From contig BSYQ01000005.1 in assembly GCA_030272585.1 (NCBI GenBank), forward strand, positions 2,790,001 through 2,854,000: a stretch of 64,000 nt of DNA, given 5' to 3'. Shown here piece by piece: positions 47,301-56,920 of this stretch. This stretch comes from Bryopsis sp. KO-2023 (taxonomy: Eukaryota; Chlorophyta; Ulvophyceae; Bryopsidales; Bryopsidaceae). Under the pieces are notes generated by a model. The model ran no database searches and had not been told where the DNA came from. It worked only from the letters and a program-made list of their open reading frames with translations. The translations under genes were made by a program, and so were the position numbers. How positions within the stretch are numbered: position 1 is the stretch's first letter; each line of letters starts with the position of its first letter.

Positions 47301-49008
47301 CTGCTCGCGCTTTGGCCATTACGCCAGCCAGTGTCCTGAACACCTAAACTTCTTCCAGGCGGAAATGGGGGACCACCTGGTGATGGACTTTGAGCAAACG
47401 GACCCTGGGGCAACCACCACAGAGGGACCCGAGGAGGTTCTGGCACCAATCTGGTACTCTGAAATGGATATTGACCATGGAGGCTTGGACGGGGACCAGG
47501 GAGGCAGTGGAGGAACCCCCATGGACACGAGCCCAATACCTTCAGAACCCCGAGCAGATGCTGGGGAGGAAGTTGTGATGGAGGAGCCAAAGGAGGAACC
47601 AGAACCCCCACGAGAGCCAGAGGAGAAGACAAAGTCTGTGCCTGAACCAGAAGATGTGCCGAAGCCACAAGATGAGCCACAAGGATCGAGACCAGTTGTG
47701 TTACCACCGATGTTCCCACCACCCATGCGGCCACCGTCCCCACGGAATACCATGACCAAGAAAAAGAAAATGGGGAAAAAGACGGCGGGAGAGCCAAAAG
47801 AGAAGAGAATGTTTACAGCGACAGAGGCCAAAAAGTTTGTGGAGGGTCTGATGACGGAGGTTCCAGTGGCGAGCCTGTGCCAACACCACCCAGAGTTGAT
47901 CGATGCATGGTTAAAGGCACTGAGGGTGCCCATGGCTAAAGTACCTGCAATCACTAGTGTGGAGGGAGTGGGCAAGCCAAGCCCATATGCAGTCACTACC
48001 GCCACAGCCAAGATCATGGAGACCAAAGTGCCAGGGGCTATCATTGATACGGGGGCGAGTGCTTGTGTGATATCGGCTCAACTCCTAGCACGGACGGGGT
48101 TGACCCACCTGATGGAGGCACCGAAGGGGAGGTACAGGGATTGCAATGGCGAGACTAGGCAAGCTCTGGGGTACATCCCTGCCCTGCCCATCGCCCTTGG
48201 GCAATGCAAACAGATTGTACCATGCCACGTGGTGGAGAACGAACATCTATCCCTGATCATTGGGACCCCGTGGTTGGTGGACACCGGTACAGAGATCCAC
48301 TTCGGTTTCAAGCGGCTCACTCCGTGTGTGGCAGGACGGCGAGTAGGTCACGTACCCATCGAGTTCCTTCACACAACGACGCCTGAGAGTGCTGCAGTCG
48401 TCGCAGTTTACCAAACCCTCCGATCGATCGAAGAAACGAGCGCCGCCCCAGAACAGCCAGCAGCCCCCACTGGGAAGCAGCCACAGCAGGATTCAATGAC
48501 GAGCCAAACGCCACCGGGGGAACGCCGACCAGATGGGTTTATCCAACCCTACCTCTACGTTCCTCAACCCCCTCCTCTGTGGGTCACCAAGCGTCAGAAG
48601 GCGGTGCTGCAGGAGTGCCGCACCATTCGGCGGGAAAAGGGGATGAGTGAGGCGGCGGCCACACATCTGTATCTCCAGGAGGCGGAAATACTGGACACCA
48701 GGGGGAGGCACCACGGAGGGACAAAGAGGGAGTTCAAAAAGATCCACGACGAAAGGTTGAGATGCGAGGGAGAACCGAGAAAAAGGGATGCTATCACAAG
48801 GGAGTATTTCCGAAGGTGCGACGCTGTGACGAGCGCACAGAGGGAGGAGTCGGAGGAGATGTTGGGGCACTTCCGCAGGGAGGCCCACAAGTGGAGGCCA
48901 GTGGAGGGTGGCGAGACTGGGGGGGAGACCTCCACAGCAGCCGCAGCTGGCGGGGAGGGGAGGAGTGAGCCACCAAGGGTGGTGAGCTACGACTCCTCGG
49001 ATTTTTAA
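44331..49008 (+). CDS. gag: G2 Gag-protease, frameshifted near its N-terminus
   Basis: The frame opens ~20 nt after the PBS without an ATG. A 149-bp deletion at 44535 (compare 60827-60975) then breaks it, and the rest is open from 44527. In order: a helical N-terminal region, eight 30-residue acidic repeats (44961-45690), a Pro-rich linker, MAHPRGPP at 46228 (first in-frame ATG), a Gag capsid-like domain (DVATWIRSYE, KARSWVDNWTARH), a CCHC knuckle CWHCSRFGHYASQC (47293) and an aspartic protease with AIIDTGAS (48046). It encodes particle, nucleocapsid and protease. Read-through into RT needs a -1 shift at the stop. Confidence 0.85.
44961..45690 (+). repeat. 90-bp coding repeats in G2 gag, eight copies
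   Basis: Tandem 90-bp units encoding EAEVVVEEVGVEPVEEG plus ASEGDLVGATDQE. The period is a multiple of three, so all frames on both strands look open. The second G2 copy has nine units. Confidence 0.95.
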
Positions 49009-51020
49009 GTGGGCCGGCCACCGACGTCCTTCTTCGGCGACACCTGAAGGGGTGGCGGAGGTGGTTCGGTCCCACAAAGGGGAATAAAGGGAAAAGGGGA
49101 AGAGGGCGGCGTGGCAAGCGTGCGGGTAAACGAGAACAATGGCGTCGAGCAGGCAGGAGGATCAAGGAGCAGGAAGCGAGAATGCAACGCCAAACGGAAG
49201 AAGTAGAAAGGGCCAGGAGTCTGTGGCCGGACTCATGGGCCATGCAATGCTTAAACCATAGCAGAACAGTGGAGGCAGAAATCCTTATGAGGGAGGGAAT
49301 GGGAGAAGAAAAAGAAAAAAAAGGAAAAGAAAATTCAAGGGAAAGGAAAGCCAAAGAAACAGAAAAAGAAGAGGAAAGAAAAGAAAAAGGAGAAAGAAAA
49401 GAAAGGTTTGGGTTGAGGGAAATGGGACAGGCAGCAGTTCAGCTGCAGGAAAATCAGATTTGGGCAGGGGTGGTTCCCCTTGGGACTTCTGATGTAGAAA
49501 ATAAAACGTTTGCCACAGAAAAGGAAAGGGAAGAGAAAAAGGTGTCACTTAGAGAAAAACTGGAAGAACTGAAAATTAGTCCCCATCTTACCCCCCACCA
49601 AAGAAAAGAGCTGCTGGAGCTTCTGCAGCAGTACCCCGATGCCTGTGCTTGGTCCTCGGATCAAGTCGGGCAAACCAACATTTTATACCACGAGATCCCC
49701 ACCGGAGATCATCCCCCCATCAGGCAGAATCCCTACCGGTTCAGTTTTGCGGAGAACCAGGTAGTCAAATCGGAGGTGGCGAGGATGCTCCTGGATGGAG
49801 TGGTGCGGAAGTCAAAGTCCCCGTGGGCCTCACCGATCGTCTTGGTTCCAAAGCCAGATGGGTCGGTGCGGTTCTGCGTTGATTATCGCAAGCTTAACAA
49901 GGTGACCACCCGAGATAGCTTTCCTCTCCCGAGGATTGAGGATGCGATCAACCAGTTCTCGGAGGCCAAGTTCTTCACCGCTTTGGATTTGAGATCAGGG
50001 TATTGGCAGGTCAGGATGAGCACTGCCTCCGCGGAGAAAACGGCCTTCATCACACAGGAGGGGCTGTATGAGTTCGTGGTGATGCCCTTCGGGCTCAGTA
50101 ACGCCCCAGCGACATTCCAAAGGATGATGAACGAGGTACTGGGACCTATGCTGTGGAAGGGGGTGATCGTGTATTTGGATGATATCATCATCTATGCGGA
50201 GACTTGGGAAAAGCATCAGGAGATCTTGGCAGAGGTGCTGCAGCGGCTGAAGGAGGCCAACCTGAGGATCAGCCCGAGGAAATCGGACTTCGGGTTTGAG
50301 GAGCTACTCTACTTGGGCCACATCGTGGGAAAAGGGGAAATCAAGATGAATCCGAAGAAGGTAGCCACAGTGGAGCTGCAGGAGCCACCGGTGGATGTGT
50401 CTACTCTGAGGTCCTTCCTTGGCCTTACTTCTTACTACAGGAGATTTGTGCGCGACTATGCAAGGATCGCTGCACCTCTGACGGAGTTGTTGAAGAAGGA
50501 TGTGCCATTTGAATGGAGGGAACGACAACAACAAGCATTTGAGAGGCTGAAGAAAAGCATAACCGATCAACCAGTCCTGGCTCCACCACAGCCACACCTA
50601 CCATACACTCTGCAGACAGACTGGAGCAGCCAGGCTGTGGGGGCAGTACTCTGCCAGAAGGATGAGCAAGGGAGAGAGCATGTGGTAGCCTATGCCAGCA
50701 AAAGACTCAACCCAGCGGAGAAGAACTATTCGGTAGTGGAGGGGGAGTGCCTGGCAGTGGTATGGGCTTGCACCCTATTCAGGCCATACATCTATGGCAC
50801 AGAATTTGTGCTGCAGACAGACCAGCGGGCATTACAGTGGTTGATGACAGGCACTAAACTGACGGGAAAACTGATGAGGTGGGCACTCCGCCTACAGGAG
50901 TTTGATTTCAGGATTGAGTTCCGCGCTGGAAAAAGCAATGCGAATGCGGATGCACTGACCAGGCTTCCAGTTCCACTGGATCATCCGATAGTCAGTGGAT
51001 CCACAGCACTTCGTCCATAA
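48969..51020 (+). CDS. pol: G2 reverse transcriptase-RNase H
   Basis: The frame is open from 48969, 40 nt before the gag stop, in the -1 frame. The first ATG is 49182. After a Lys/Glu-rich low-complexity linker come RT motifs VRFCVDYRKLNKVT, ALDLRSGYWQVRM, MPFGLSNAPATFQ and YLDDIIIY (catalytic Asp pair at 50178). RNase H has LQTDWSSQAVGAVL, GECLAVVWA and LQTDQRAL, and the ending is NADALTRLPV. A TAA at 51018 and two more TGA codons downstream in the same frame separate it from integrase. Confidence 0.93.
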   Translation, partial: ATKGGELRLLGFLSGPATDVLLRRHLKGWRRWFGPTKGNKGKRGRGRRGKRAGKREQWRRAGRRIKEQEARMQRQTEEVERARSLWPDSWAMQCLNHSRTVEAEILMREGMGEEKEKKGKENSRERKAKETEKEEERKEKGERKERFGLREMGQAAVQLQENQIWAGVVPLGTSDVENKTFATEKEREEKKVSLREKLEELKISPHLTPHQRKELLELLQQYPDACAWSSDQVGQTNILYHEIPTGDHPPIRQNPYRFSFAENQVVKSEVARMLLDGVVRKSKSPWASPIVLVPKPDGSVRFCVDYRKLNKVTTRDSFPLPRIEDAINQFSEAKFFTALDLRSGYWQVRMSTASAEKTAFITQEGLYEFVVMPFGLSNAPATFQRMMNEVLGPMLWKGVIVYLDDIIIYAETWEKHQEILAEVLQRLKEANLRISPRKSDFGFEELLYLGHIVGKGEIKMNPKKVATVELQEPPVDVSTLRSFLGLTSYYRRFVRDYARIAAPLTELLKKDVPFEWRERQQQAFERLKKSITDQPVLAPPQPHLPYTLQTDWSSQAVGAVLCQKDEQGREHVVAYASKRLNPAEKNYSVVEGECLAVVWACTLFRPYIYGTEFVLQTDQRALQWLMTGTKLTGKLMRWALRLQEFDFRIEFRAGKSNANADALTRLPVPLDHPIVSGSTALRP
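49000..49008 (+). promoter_or_regulatory. G2 candidate -1 shift site at gag stop
   Basis: The gag frame ends GAT-TTT-TAA. A Phe tRNA on TTT can slip one base back onto TTT inside the T run, leading into the open pol frame. Frame geometry limits any shift to 48969-49008. No strong stem-loop was seen downstream, so this is weaker than the G1 signal. Confidence 0.5.
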
Positions 51021-51179
51021 GGATCTTCCGGGGATCTCAAGATCATGGCTGGAAAAAGAGGAACCATTGTTGGTCCAATGGGGGTACTTCTAGACTGAAG
51101 GCAAGGCCACACGAACCCCGAAAAAGTAGCGTGGAACACCGTGACCGTTCGGACTTCGTGATTTGCCACAGTTGCTGCC
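51021..51179 (+). other. G2 gap between RNase H and integrase
   Basis: 159 bp in the same frame as both neighbours but with in-frame stops (51018, and two TGA codons). This is either decay of a once-continuous pol or a region bypassed by splicing or reinitiation. Confidence 0.6.
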
Positions 51180-54100
51180 GTGATCAAAGGAGGAGGTCAA
51201 AGGAGAATGGATCCATGGGCGGATGCGGAACTGATGGAATTCTTGAAAACAACGGCATTACCCGCTGAGAAACAAGCAAAAGCGAGGGTGCGAAAAAGGG
51301 GTCAGAGATATCGATGGGTGGGAGGAGATCTACACCCACTCAAGTGCTTGGGTAAACAAGGAGAATGGCTAGAGGTGCCAAAAGAGGAGCAAAGGCCAAC
51401 TGTGGTCCGAAAAGTCCACAGAGAAAATGCGCACATCGGCGGCAGAGGATTGTGCCAGAAAGTGCAGCAGAGATACTGGTGGCCATATATAAGGAAAGAG
51501 GTAGAACAAGTGTGGCAGACGTGCCACAGCTGCAGAAGAAGTCAGAAAGCGCCTAAGGAACGACACCCATTAAGGCAGCATATACCGTTAAGAGCCTGGG
51601 AGAGACTGGGTATGGACTTGATCACCCTGCCCACCACCGGAACGGGAGAAAAATATGTGATAGTCATGGTAGACTACTTCACCAAGTGGACGATCGCCGG
51701 GGCATTAACGAGTAAGAGGAGTTCTGCGGTGGCGGCGTGGCTGAAAGCCTCGGTGTTCCATCCATATGGACCGCCCGCCTCCATCATCACAGACAACGGG
51801 AGTGAATTCGAAGGAGAGGTGGCAGAACTTCTACAGCAGTGGGGAGTCCAGCTGAGGAAAGGACGCCCATACCACCCGGAGACCAATGGGCTGGTCGAAA
51901 GAATGAACCGGGAGATACAACAACTATTGCGGAGGGAGTGTGGCGGCGGGATCACGCCCCAATGGCCGGAGAAACTGCAGGAGGTGATTTATGCTATCAA
52001 CACCAGGGAACACACCTCCACCGGACTCAGCCCCGCCAAGGCATTGTTTTTCCGGGAGTTTTCCACCAAAACCAAACGAAATGAACGCTTAGCAGAATTG
52101 CGAGGGGAGTTACGCCGGGCAGATGCAGTGGAGCTGCAGCGCCAGGTCACCCTGAGGTTTATGAATGAGGAGAGGAAAGCTCAGGAGGGGAGTCTTGCCA
52201 GAGCCCTACAGAAAGCAAGGGTCAAACAGCAGCTGGGGCACCTCTGGGAGACGATCAGGCGGGGTAAAGCTCCAGCAGAACTGAAAGTAGGGGACATGGT
52301 GATGTTGTGCTCAACTCGGTTCCCCTACCACCCCAAGGAGATGGAATTCAATCAGGGGCCATGGATGGTCCAGGAATTACGTGGGGATTTGGTAAAGGTG
52401 GGTCAGACCCCAAGGGATGCATGGACTGTGGACAGGGTACAGTGTCGCCTCATTGAGAGGACGGACGTGGAGGAGTCTCGTGGCGGAAGTGCAGAAAAAC
52501 CCGACAGCGGCGGCGAATTGTTAGACGAATTTGCACTTTTCGAGAGCCCAGCGACCATGTTCCGATTCGTATGTTTCCTGGCCATCATATGCGGCGTGTT
52601 GAGTAGTGGCGGAGGCGGAGTAGGGCCAATCGGTGGCGCACGTGAGGGTGGCGGCGATCAGCCAGAGCGAGGGGGCAGTGGATCATCGCAAAGGGGTGGC
52701 GGAAATCAACCAGGGCAAGGAAATGACGACACACCCATGGCTGAATCCGGCAGCCTCGATACAGCAGATTTGGAGGCGGAATATGGATTGCAGGAGGAGG
52801 AGACAGTGGAGGAGTTGGTCAGCGAGCCCATGGTGGAGATCGCCTTACCAGCAGCCGGGCCATCACAACCTCCACCAGTAGAACTCCCGGCCACCTTCCG
52901 AAATCTGCCGGTGGAGCTGCAAATTGATGCAGTGGCCGCGTACTTTGCGGCGATCCTTGCGAGCCATATGACCCAGCCGGAAACCCAGAATGTTGCCACC
53001 CAAACCGACGAAGAAGAGCAGCGGGATCAGGGGTCGCAGGCTACCTGCGACATGGTGCCGTGGAATCAATGGGAGCAACAACGGAGGCGGATGAAGAAGA
53101 TGGCGGACCTCTTGGATCGCCAGAAGGATCGGATCGCGGAACTGACGGGGAAGGAAAAAGGATCGCTACACCCCCGAAGCAGCTACCCACGAAAGAAAAC
53201 GGTGAAAAACCTCAAGGCTGGGGACATTGGGGAAGGAGGAAAGCCACCTCCTCAGTTGGGTCCAGAAGACTTGGAGGAAGCTACAGCAACATTAACAGGA
53301 GAACAGCCACTCCATCAGCCTGGACAAGGAGGTCTGGAGGGATCAACAGCAGCAACAGCAGCCACAGCAGCAACAGCAGCCACAGCAGCAACAGCAGCCA
53401 CAGGAGGGGGGCAGCATGGGGAAACCACAGTGGGGGAAGGCTCAGGATTGGTTGGGAGTGAAGCAGGGACTGGGGAGAAAGTGGGGGAGGAGCAGCCAAC
53501 AACACCAGAGGATGAACCCCCAGCTCCAGCTGATGTGATCCCAGGAAGCCCACCACATCCACAGCCACTGTCGGCTCAGGAATGGGCGGAGGTGCAGAGG
53601 GAGGAAAGAGATCGATCGTTGGCGGGACACCAGCCGCTGCCTGGGATGCATTACCGGAGAGGATGGGAGGAGAGGGTGTCACAGCCTCGTGTGGAGGAAC
53701 CTGATCCAGTTCCGTTTGCCCACCAAGCGGAGCAAGCAGGACCCCAGGATCCACCAGCTGAACTCCCAACGACGGAGGAAGTGCCTCCAGCCTCCCAACT
53801 CGTCTTGCTGCCACCAGGGCCAATCAGACCACCAGCTCCACCCATGGCGGGACCTCGGCCACCACGCCCCTTCCAGATGTTCCAGAATGTCCAAGCCCCA
53901 TTCGCGTTCGGAGCAGGAACTCCCACAGGAACTACCCCGGGATTAAGCCAAAGCGGGACTCCAGCATCGAAGGGAGGAGCGCCAAGGAAGGGCCCAACCA
54001 CTAGACTCGCCTCAGGAAAAGGGAAGCTCAAGAAGGTCGTCTTGGATTTTTCAGGAACGGATACGGAGACTGGCGAGGACGAAGGGCCCCCAGACGGAAC

Positions 54101-54713
54101 AGCACCGGGTGATGGAAAGGGACAGCACGGCCAGAGCAGCGGCGGCGGCACCCCAGGGATGGGTACGCGTTGCAGCCGTTGTTCAAAACCGCCCGGCTCC
54201 AACGCGTACATCCCAACCGCCTGTAAGTTTGCTAACACACCCGGGCACCACCGACACTGCTCGCGAGACCGCTTTGGAAAATCCTGGAAAGCGTGTGCCA
54301 AGGATGTGTTGGCCATCCTCGTGGCCTTGCGGCGCCCCGACCTCTTCTGCCGCGGACGCGAACTCACGCTGGGGGACATCCCGGCGGCGGACCTTTCATG
54401 GATCCCGGAGTATCGCCCTGGCATCACCGCCGACGAGGTCTTCCAAAATCGCTGCTGGCGATGCGAAGCGGAAGCCAGAAACTTCCCAACGACGGCATAC
54501 TGGCGCACGCTGACGGCGGAGATGTGGGGGCGATACCCCGAGCTCCGTCGGCCGTTCCCTGACGAGATCCCCCTGGAGAGAGGCAGCGCACCCAAGCGAC
54601 ACCGAGAAGAAGAGGGGCCAGACGATCCCGCAGCAGGAGGAGAGCCGCCGGAACACTGTCGCGGAGGTCAGGGAGAACCGCCACCACCACCACCGCCGCC
54701 GCCGACAGCCTAA
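51180..54713 (+). CDS. G2 integrase with long C-terminal extension
   Basis: 1,177 codons. Residues ~75-115 form the H-H-C-C zinc domain (VHRENAHIGGRGL, CHSC). The catalytic core follows with MDLITLP (Asp 146), TDNGSEF (Asp 205) and ETNGLVERMN. The fold ends near residue 430. The remaining ~740 residues are unusual. MFRFVCFLAIICGVLSS (from Met 460) looks like a signal peptide or hydrophobic patch. Gly-rich and Pro/Glu/Thr-rich linkers come next, then an Ala-Thr repeat and a Cys/His cluster CSRCSKPP...CKFANTPGHHRHC (~998-1022). Further Cys residues follow (CRGRE, CWRCEAE), and the end is Pro-rich. No chromodomain. The extension has no family I recognise. Confidence 0.88.
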   Translation: MIKGGGQRRMDPWADAELMEFLKTTALPAEKQAKARVRKRGQRYRWVGGDLHPLKCLGKQGEWLEVPKEEQRPTVVRKVHRENAHIGGRGLCQKVQQRYWWPYIRKEVEQVWQTCHSCRRSQKAPKERHPLRQHIPLRAWERLGMDLITLPTTGTGEKYVIVMVDYFTKWTIAGALTSKRSSAVAAWLKASVFHPYGPPASIITDNGSEFEGEVAELLQQWGVQLRKGRPYHPETNGLVERMNREIQQLLRRECGGGITPQWPEKLQEVIYAINTREHTSTGLSPAKALFFREFSTKTKRNERLAELRGELRRADAVELQRQVTLRFMNEERKAQEGSLARALQKARVKQQLGHLWETIRRGKAPAELKVGDMVMLCSTRFPYHPKEMEFNQGPWMVQELRGDLVKVGQTPRDAWTVDRVQCRLIERTDVEESRGGSAEKPDSGGELLDEFALFESPATMFRFVCFLAIICGVLSSGGGGVGPIGGAREGGGDQPERGGSGSSQRGGGNQPGQGNDDTPMAESGSLDTADLEAEYGLQEEETVEELVSEPMVEIALPAAGPSQPPPVELPATFRNLPVELQIDAVAAYFAAILASHMTQPETQNVATQTDEEEQRDQGSQATCDMVPWNQWEQQRRRMKKMADLLDRQKDRIAELTGKEKGSLHPRSSYPRKKTVKNLKAGDIGEGGKPPPQLGPEDLEEATATLTGEQPLHQPGQGGLEGSTAATAATAATAATAATAATGGGQHGETTVGEGSGLVGSEAGTGEKVGEEQPTTPEDEPPAPADVIPGSPPHPQPLSAQEWAEVQREERDRSLAGHQPLPGMHYRRGWEERVSQPRVEEPDPVPFAHQAEQAGPQDPPAELPTTEEVPPASQLVLLPPGPIRPPAPPMAGPRPPRPFQMFQNVQAPFAFGAGTPTGTTPGLSQSGTPASKGGAPRKGPTTRLASGKGKLKKVVLDFSGTDTETGEDEGPPDGTAPGDGKGQHGQSSGGGTPGMGTRCSRCSKPPGSNAYIPTACKFANTPGHHRHCSRDRFGKSWKACAKDVLAILVALRRPDLFCRGRELTLGDIPAADLSWIPEYRPGITADEVFQNRCWRCEAEARNFPTTAYWRTLTAEMWGRYPELRRPFPDEIPLERGSAPKRHREEEGPDDPAAGGEPPEHCRGGQGEPPPPPPPPPTA

Positions 54714-55370
54714 AAAGGGGGGAAGGTGAAAAGAAGAAAAAAAAAAAAAAAAAAAAAAAGAAAAAGGAAGGAATTTTTAAAAAAAAAAAAAAAAAAAAAA
54801 AAAGAAAAAGGAAGGAAAATGGGGGAGGGGTGACTGTTTGTTTTTGTTTTTATTGTTTTTATTTGTTTTTGTTTTATTGGTTTTTCATGAGAATGGCTAT
54901 GGAGACAGCCTTCTCAAAGAAAAGTAGTAGCTGAACTGGATTGGACCAGTAAGAATGGAAAAGAAAAGGAAGTGAGAGAGAGAGAGTAAGAGTTCAGAGT
55001 TCAGGGTTCTTTCTTAAATCTTTTTGATACATGATTTCAAGCTGTTATGAGGGTTAGAGAACAGACTGTCTGCTGCTGAAGTGGGCAGACAGTAAAACAC
55101 TGTGGCAGGAGTGGGTGTCTGATGGGTTAGGTATCTTTTTGGGGGAAGGCATGAAAAGGGGGGGGGGGGGGAAATAAACAAACAGGGTTATTGGACCTGG
55201 AAAAGAGAAAAAAAAAAAAAAAGAACAAGCCTGCTGGTTGAGAAGGCAGGTTGCTCAGTATTTCTAGGGATGAAGTGAACAAGCTGACAGAACAGCTGTG
55301 GATTGTGTTGTGCTTGTGTTATCAAGGTTAACAGACATTTTTACTGTTGTGTAGAAAGTGATAATCGAAG

Positions 55371-55405
<35 letters not shown>

Positions 55406-55646
55406 TTTATTTTGGATCCCAACATACTGACACTTAGCACTTGTTCTGTAGTACTGGGGACACTGCATCTGTGGACTTAGTGGTTGAATAGGCAGTTAGG
55501 TCTTTCTATTCACCACTTCTCCAACAGTTCTGACCCCAGTTATCTTGAAAATGGAAGTCTAGACACAGAAACAGTTCAGAAAAGAGGGGAGGGGATGTTA
55601 AAACTTTTGGGGACAAAAGTTCAGGGAGGAGGGGAGTGGTTACAGC
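54714..55646 (+). other. G2 3' untranslated region with long A tracts
   Basis: Non-coding, with four A-runs of 15-30 bases (54738, 54780, 55209, 55374) and T-rich stretches. A purine-rich stretch near 55590-55640 ending GTGGTTACAGC precedes the 3' LTR and is the probable polypurine tract. Confidence 0.7.
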
Positions 55647-56184
55647 TGTAACCCCAAACCACGTCGCCTCCACCGATTTCGTCACACTGGCCAAGGCCAG
55701 AGTGCTATCGGGTAGAGGAGGGGTAGTTAGGACAGTCCAGCCACAGTCTGGAAGTAGCAGTCCAGCTGCGGAAATGACTAGGTTGGACGGTCCTAGGGGT
55801 AGAGACTAAGGGAAGGGATTGAGGGAGGTTAGGAAGATCAGCTAGGCTTGATAGGTTAGGTAGTCCCCATCAGTAGGTGGGATCCTAGGTGATCAGTGGG
55901 ACTAGGGTGAGTCAGGCGGCAGCCTATTTAATGGCTGATCTTAGGTTATTGGACATTCTGGGTGAGGCTTTGGAGTTTGTTCGAGTGGGGACCTTTTGAT
56001 TTGGTGTAAGAAGGCTTTTTGTGAAAGAGTCCCAAGTAAAGTGCCTAAGAAAGGCCGTGTGATCAAGATCAGAGGGGCTGTCCCCGCTTCCGCCATTCCA
56101 GTTCTGCAGAAACGCCACCACCACCCTTAAGTACGGCTGCAGGGGTGACCCCAGCGGTCAAGGTTACCCTAGTTGTGGGTTACA
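55647..56184 (+). repeat. G2 3' LTR
   Basis: 538 bp starting TGTAACCCCA and ending GTGGGTTACA, followed by the CCCAGT duplication. Confidence 0.85.
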
Positions 56185-56341
56185 CCCAGTTCTGTAATAC
56201 CAACCAAATCCTTGTCTTGAAAAAATTGTTCCAACGCCGTGTGTTTGTTTGTAGAACAGGATCTGATGTTCCAGGCCCCCAGCTGCAGCGCAACCGAGGA
56301 CCCTAGTAGTCAACTGCTGGGATCAGGAGCAGCTACCAGAG
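56185..56341 (-). CDS. LINE-2 ORF2, N-terminus of endonuclease
   Basis: Minus strand: LGAWNIRSCSTNKHTALEQF and LVGITELG. This is the first conserved endonuclease block, with the metal-site Asn and Glu. It continues after G2 at 43768. It opens just past the ORF1 stop. Confidence 0.8.
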
Positions 56342-56569
56342 CTCGGACAGCTTCGGGAAGGGACTCCTCCCACATGGAAACGGTGGGGTCAACTGGAATG
56401 GCTGGGCCTCGGTCCATTTGCAAAAACAGGCGGTAACCATCACGAAAAAGCACCCTCGAAATCCCCAACGTCCCCTCCTTGTCCTTTAGCTTGCTGAAAA
56501 CCGGAAGAGCAGCCACCCGAATTGCCTTTTGTTTTTGAGTAAGGTCTGCGAAAAAATAGAGGTAGCTCA
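56310..56569 (-). CDS. LINE-2 ORF1, C-terminal fragment
   Basis: Minus-strand frame of ~85 residues running in from the truncated 5' end. It includes FFADLTQKQKAIRVAALPVF and FRDGYRLFLQMDRGPA, and ends PDPSS. The pattern resembles the C-terminal domain of L1-type ORF1 proteins. That assignment is by eye. It overlaps the start of ORF2. Confidence 0.55.
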
Positions 56570-56637
56570 GTAGCTCAGTCGGTTAGAGCGTTGGTCTTAT
56601 GAGCCGGAAGTCGCGGGTTCAATCCCCGCCAGGTCCA
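56570..56637 (+). pseudogene. tRNA-Ile(TAT), 3' part after LINE-2 (unit 5)
   Basis: Right target duplication GTAGCTCAGTC followed by the rest of the gene. It has one C-to-T change in the anticodon stem region (GCGTTGG for GCGCTGG). An additional GGTAGCTCA lies just before it. Confidence 0.9.
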
Positions 56638-56713
56638 CGACTCGCAAGAATGCACCGACATCGCGTCCGTCCGAGAAAGGCAAGAAGCACAACAACCAAG
56701 AAACGTGGGGGTG

Positions 56714-56794
56714 TGTGGCGAGTGGGATTTGAACCCACGCCCTTTCGGACTGGAACCTTACTCCAGCGCCTTGGACCAACTCGGCCATCGCCAC
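56714..56794 (-). tRNA. tRNA-Leu(AAG), unit 5
   Basis: Complete, 81 nt. First intact tRNA after LINE-2. Confidence 0.94.
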
Positions 56795-56890
56795 GTTTGA
56801 GGGAGGGGAGGGACGGAAGGGATCCGTGGGACGGCAGCCCCCCATCGGGGTCGACGGATGCAAGGGAGACGCTCGCCGCACGCTGAACGA

Positions 56891-56920
56891 GCTGAGATGT
56901 CCGAGTGGTGAAGGAGGTGG
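56891..56920 (+). pseudogene. tRNA-Ser fragment before LINE-1 tail, unit 5
   Basis: 30-nt remnant as in other units. Confidence 0.88.

Larger units (their letters stand above)
43769..56184 (+). mobile_element. G2, Ty3/gypsy-type element with extended integrase ORF
   Basis: 12.4 kb between CCCAGT duplications (43763-43768, 56185-56190). Removing it restores the LINE-2 endonuclease frame (ITELG joined to TNFDF). The LTRs start TGTAACCCCA, and the right end GTGGGTTACA is the matching inverted terminus. Order gag-protease, RT-RNase H, integrase is gypsy-like. There is no chromodomain. It has a 149-bp gag deletion and stop codons between RT-RNase H and integrase, so this copy is probably dead. 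Confidence 0.88.
30747..56569 (-). mobile_element. LINE-2, non-LTR element in tRNA-Ile(TAT), with two nested gypsy elements
   Basis: Minus-strand LINE of about 4.4 kb once G1 and G2 are removed. From its 5' side: the C-terminal part of ORF1 (56569-56310), an AP-type endonuclease in two pieces (56341-56185 and 43768-42923), reverse transcriptase (33910-31511) and a 3' UTR ending in an A-rich AAAAGG-type tail at 30747. The 11-bp duplication GTAGCTCAGTC (30736-30746, 56570-56580) lies in the A box of tRNA-Ile(TAT). The 5' end is truncated inside ORF1, as is common after target-primed reverse transcription. The protein is unrelated to LINE-1 ORF1. Confidence 0.85.
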
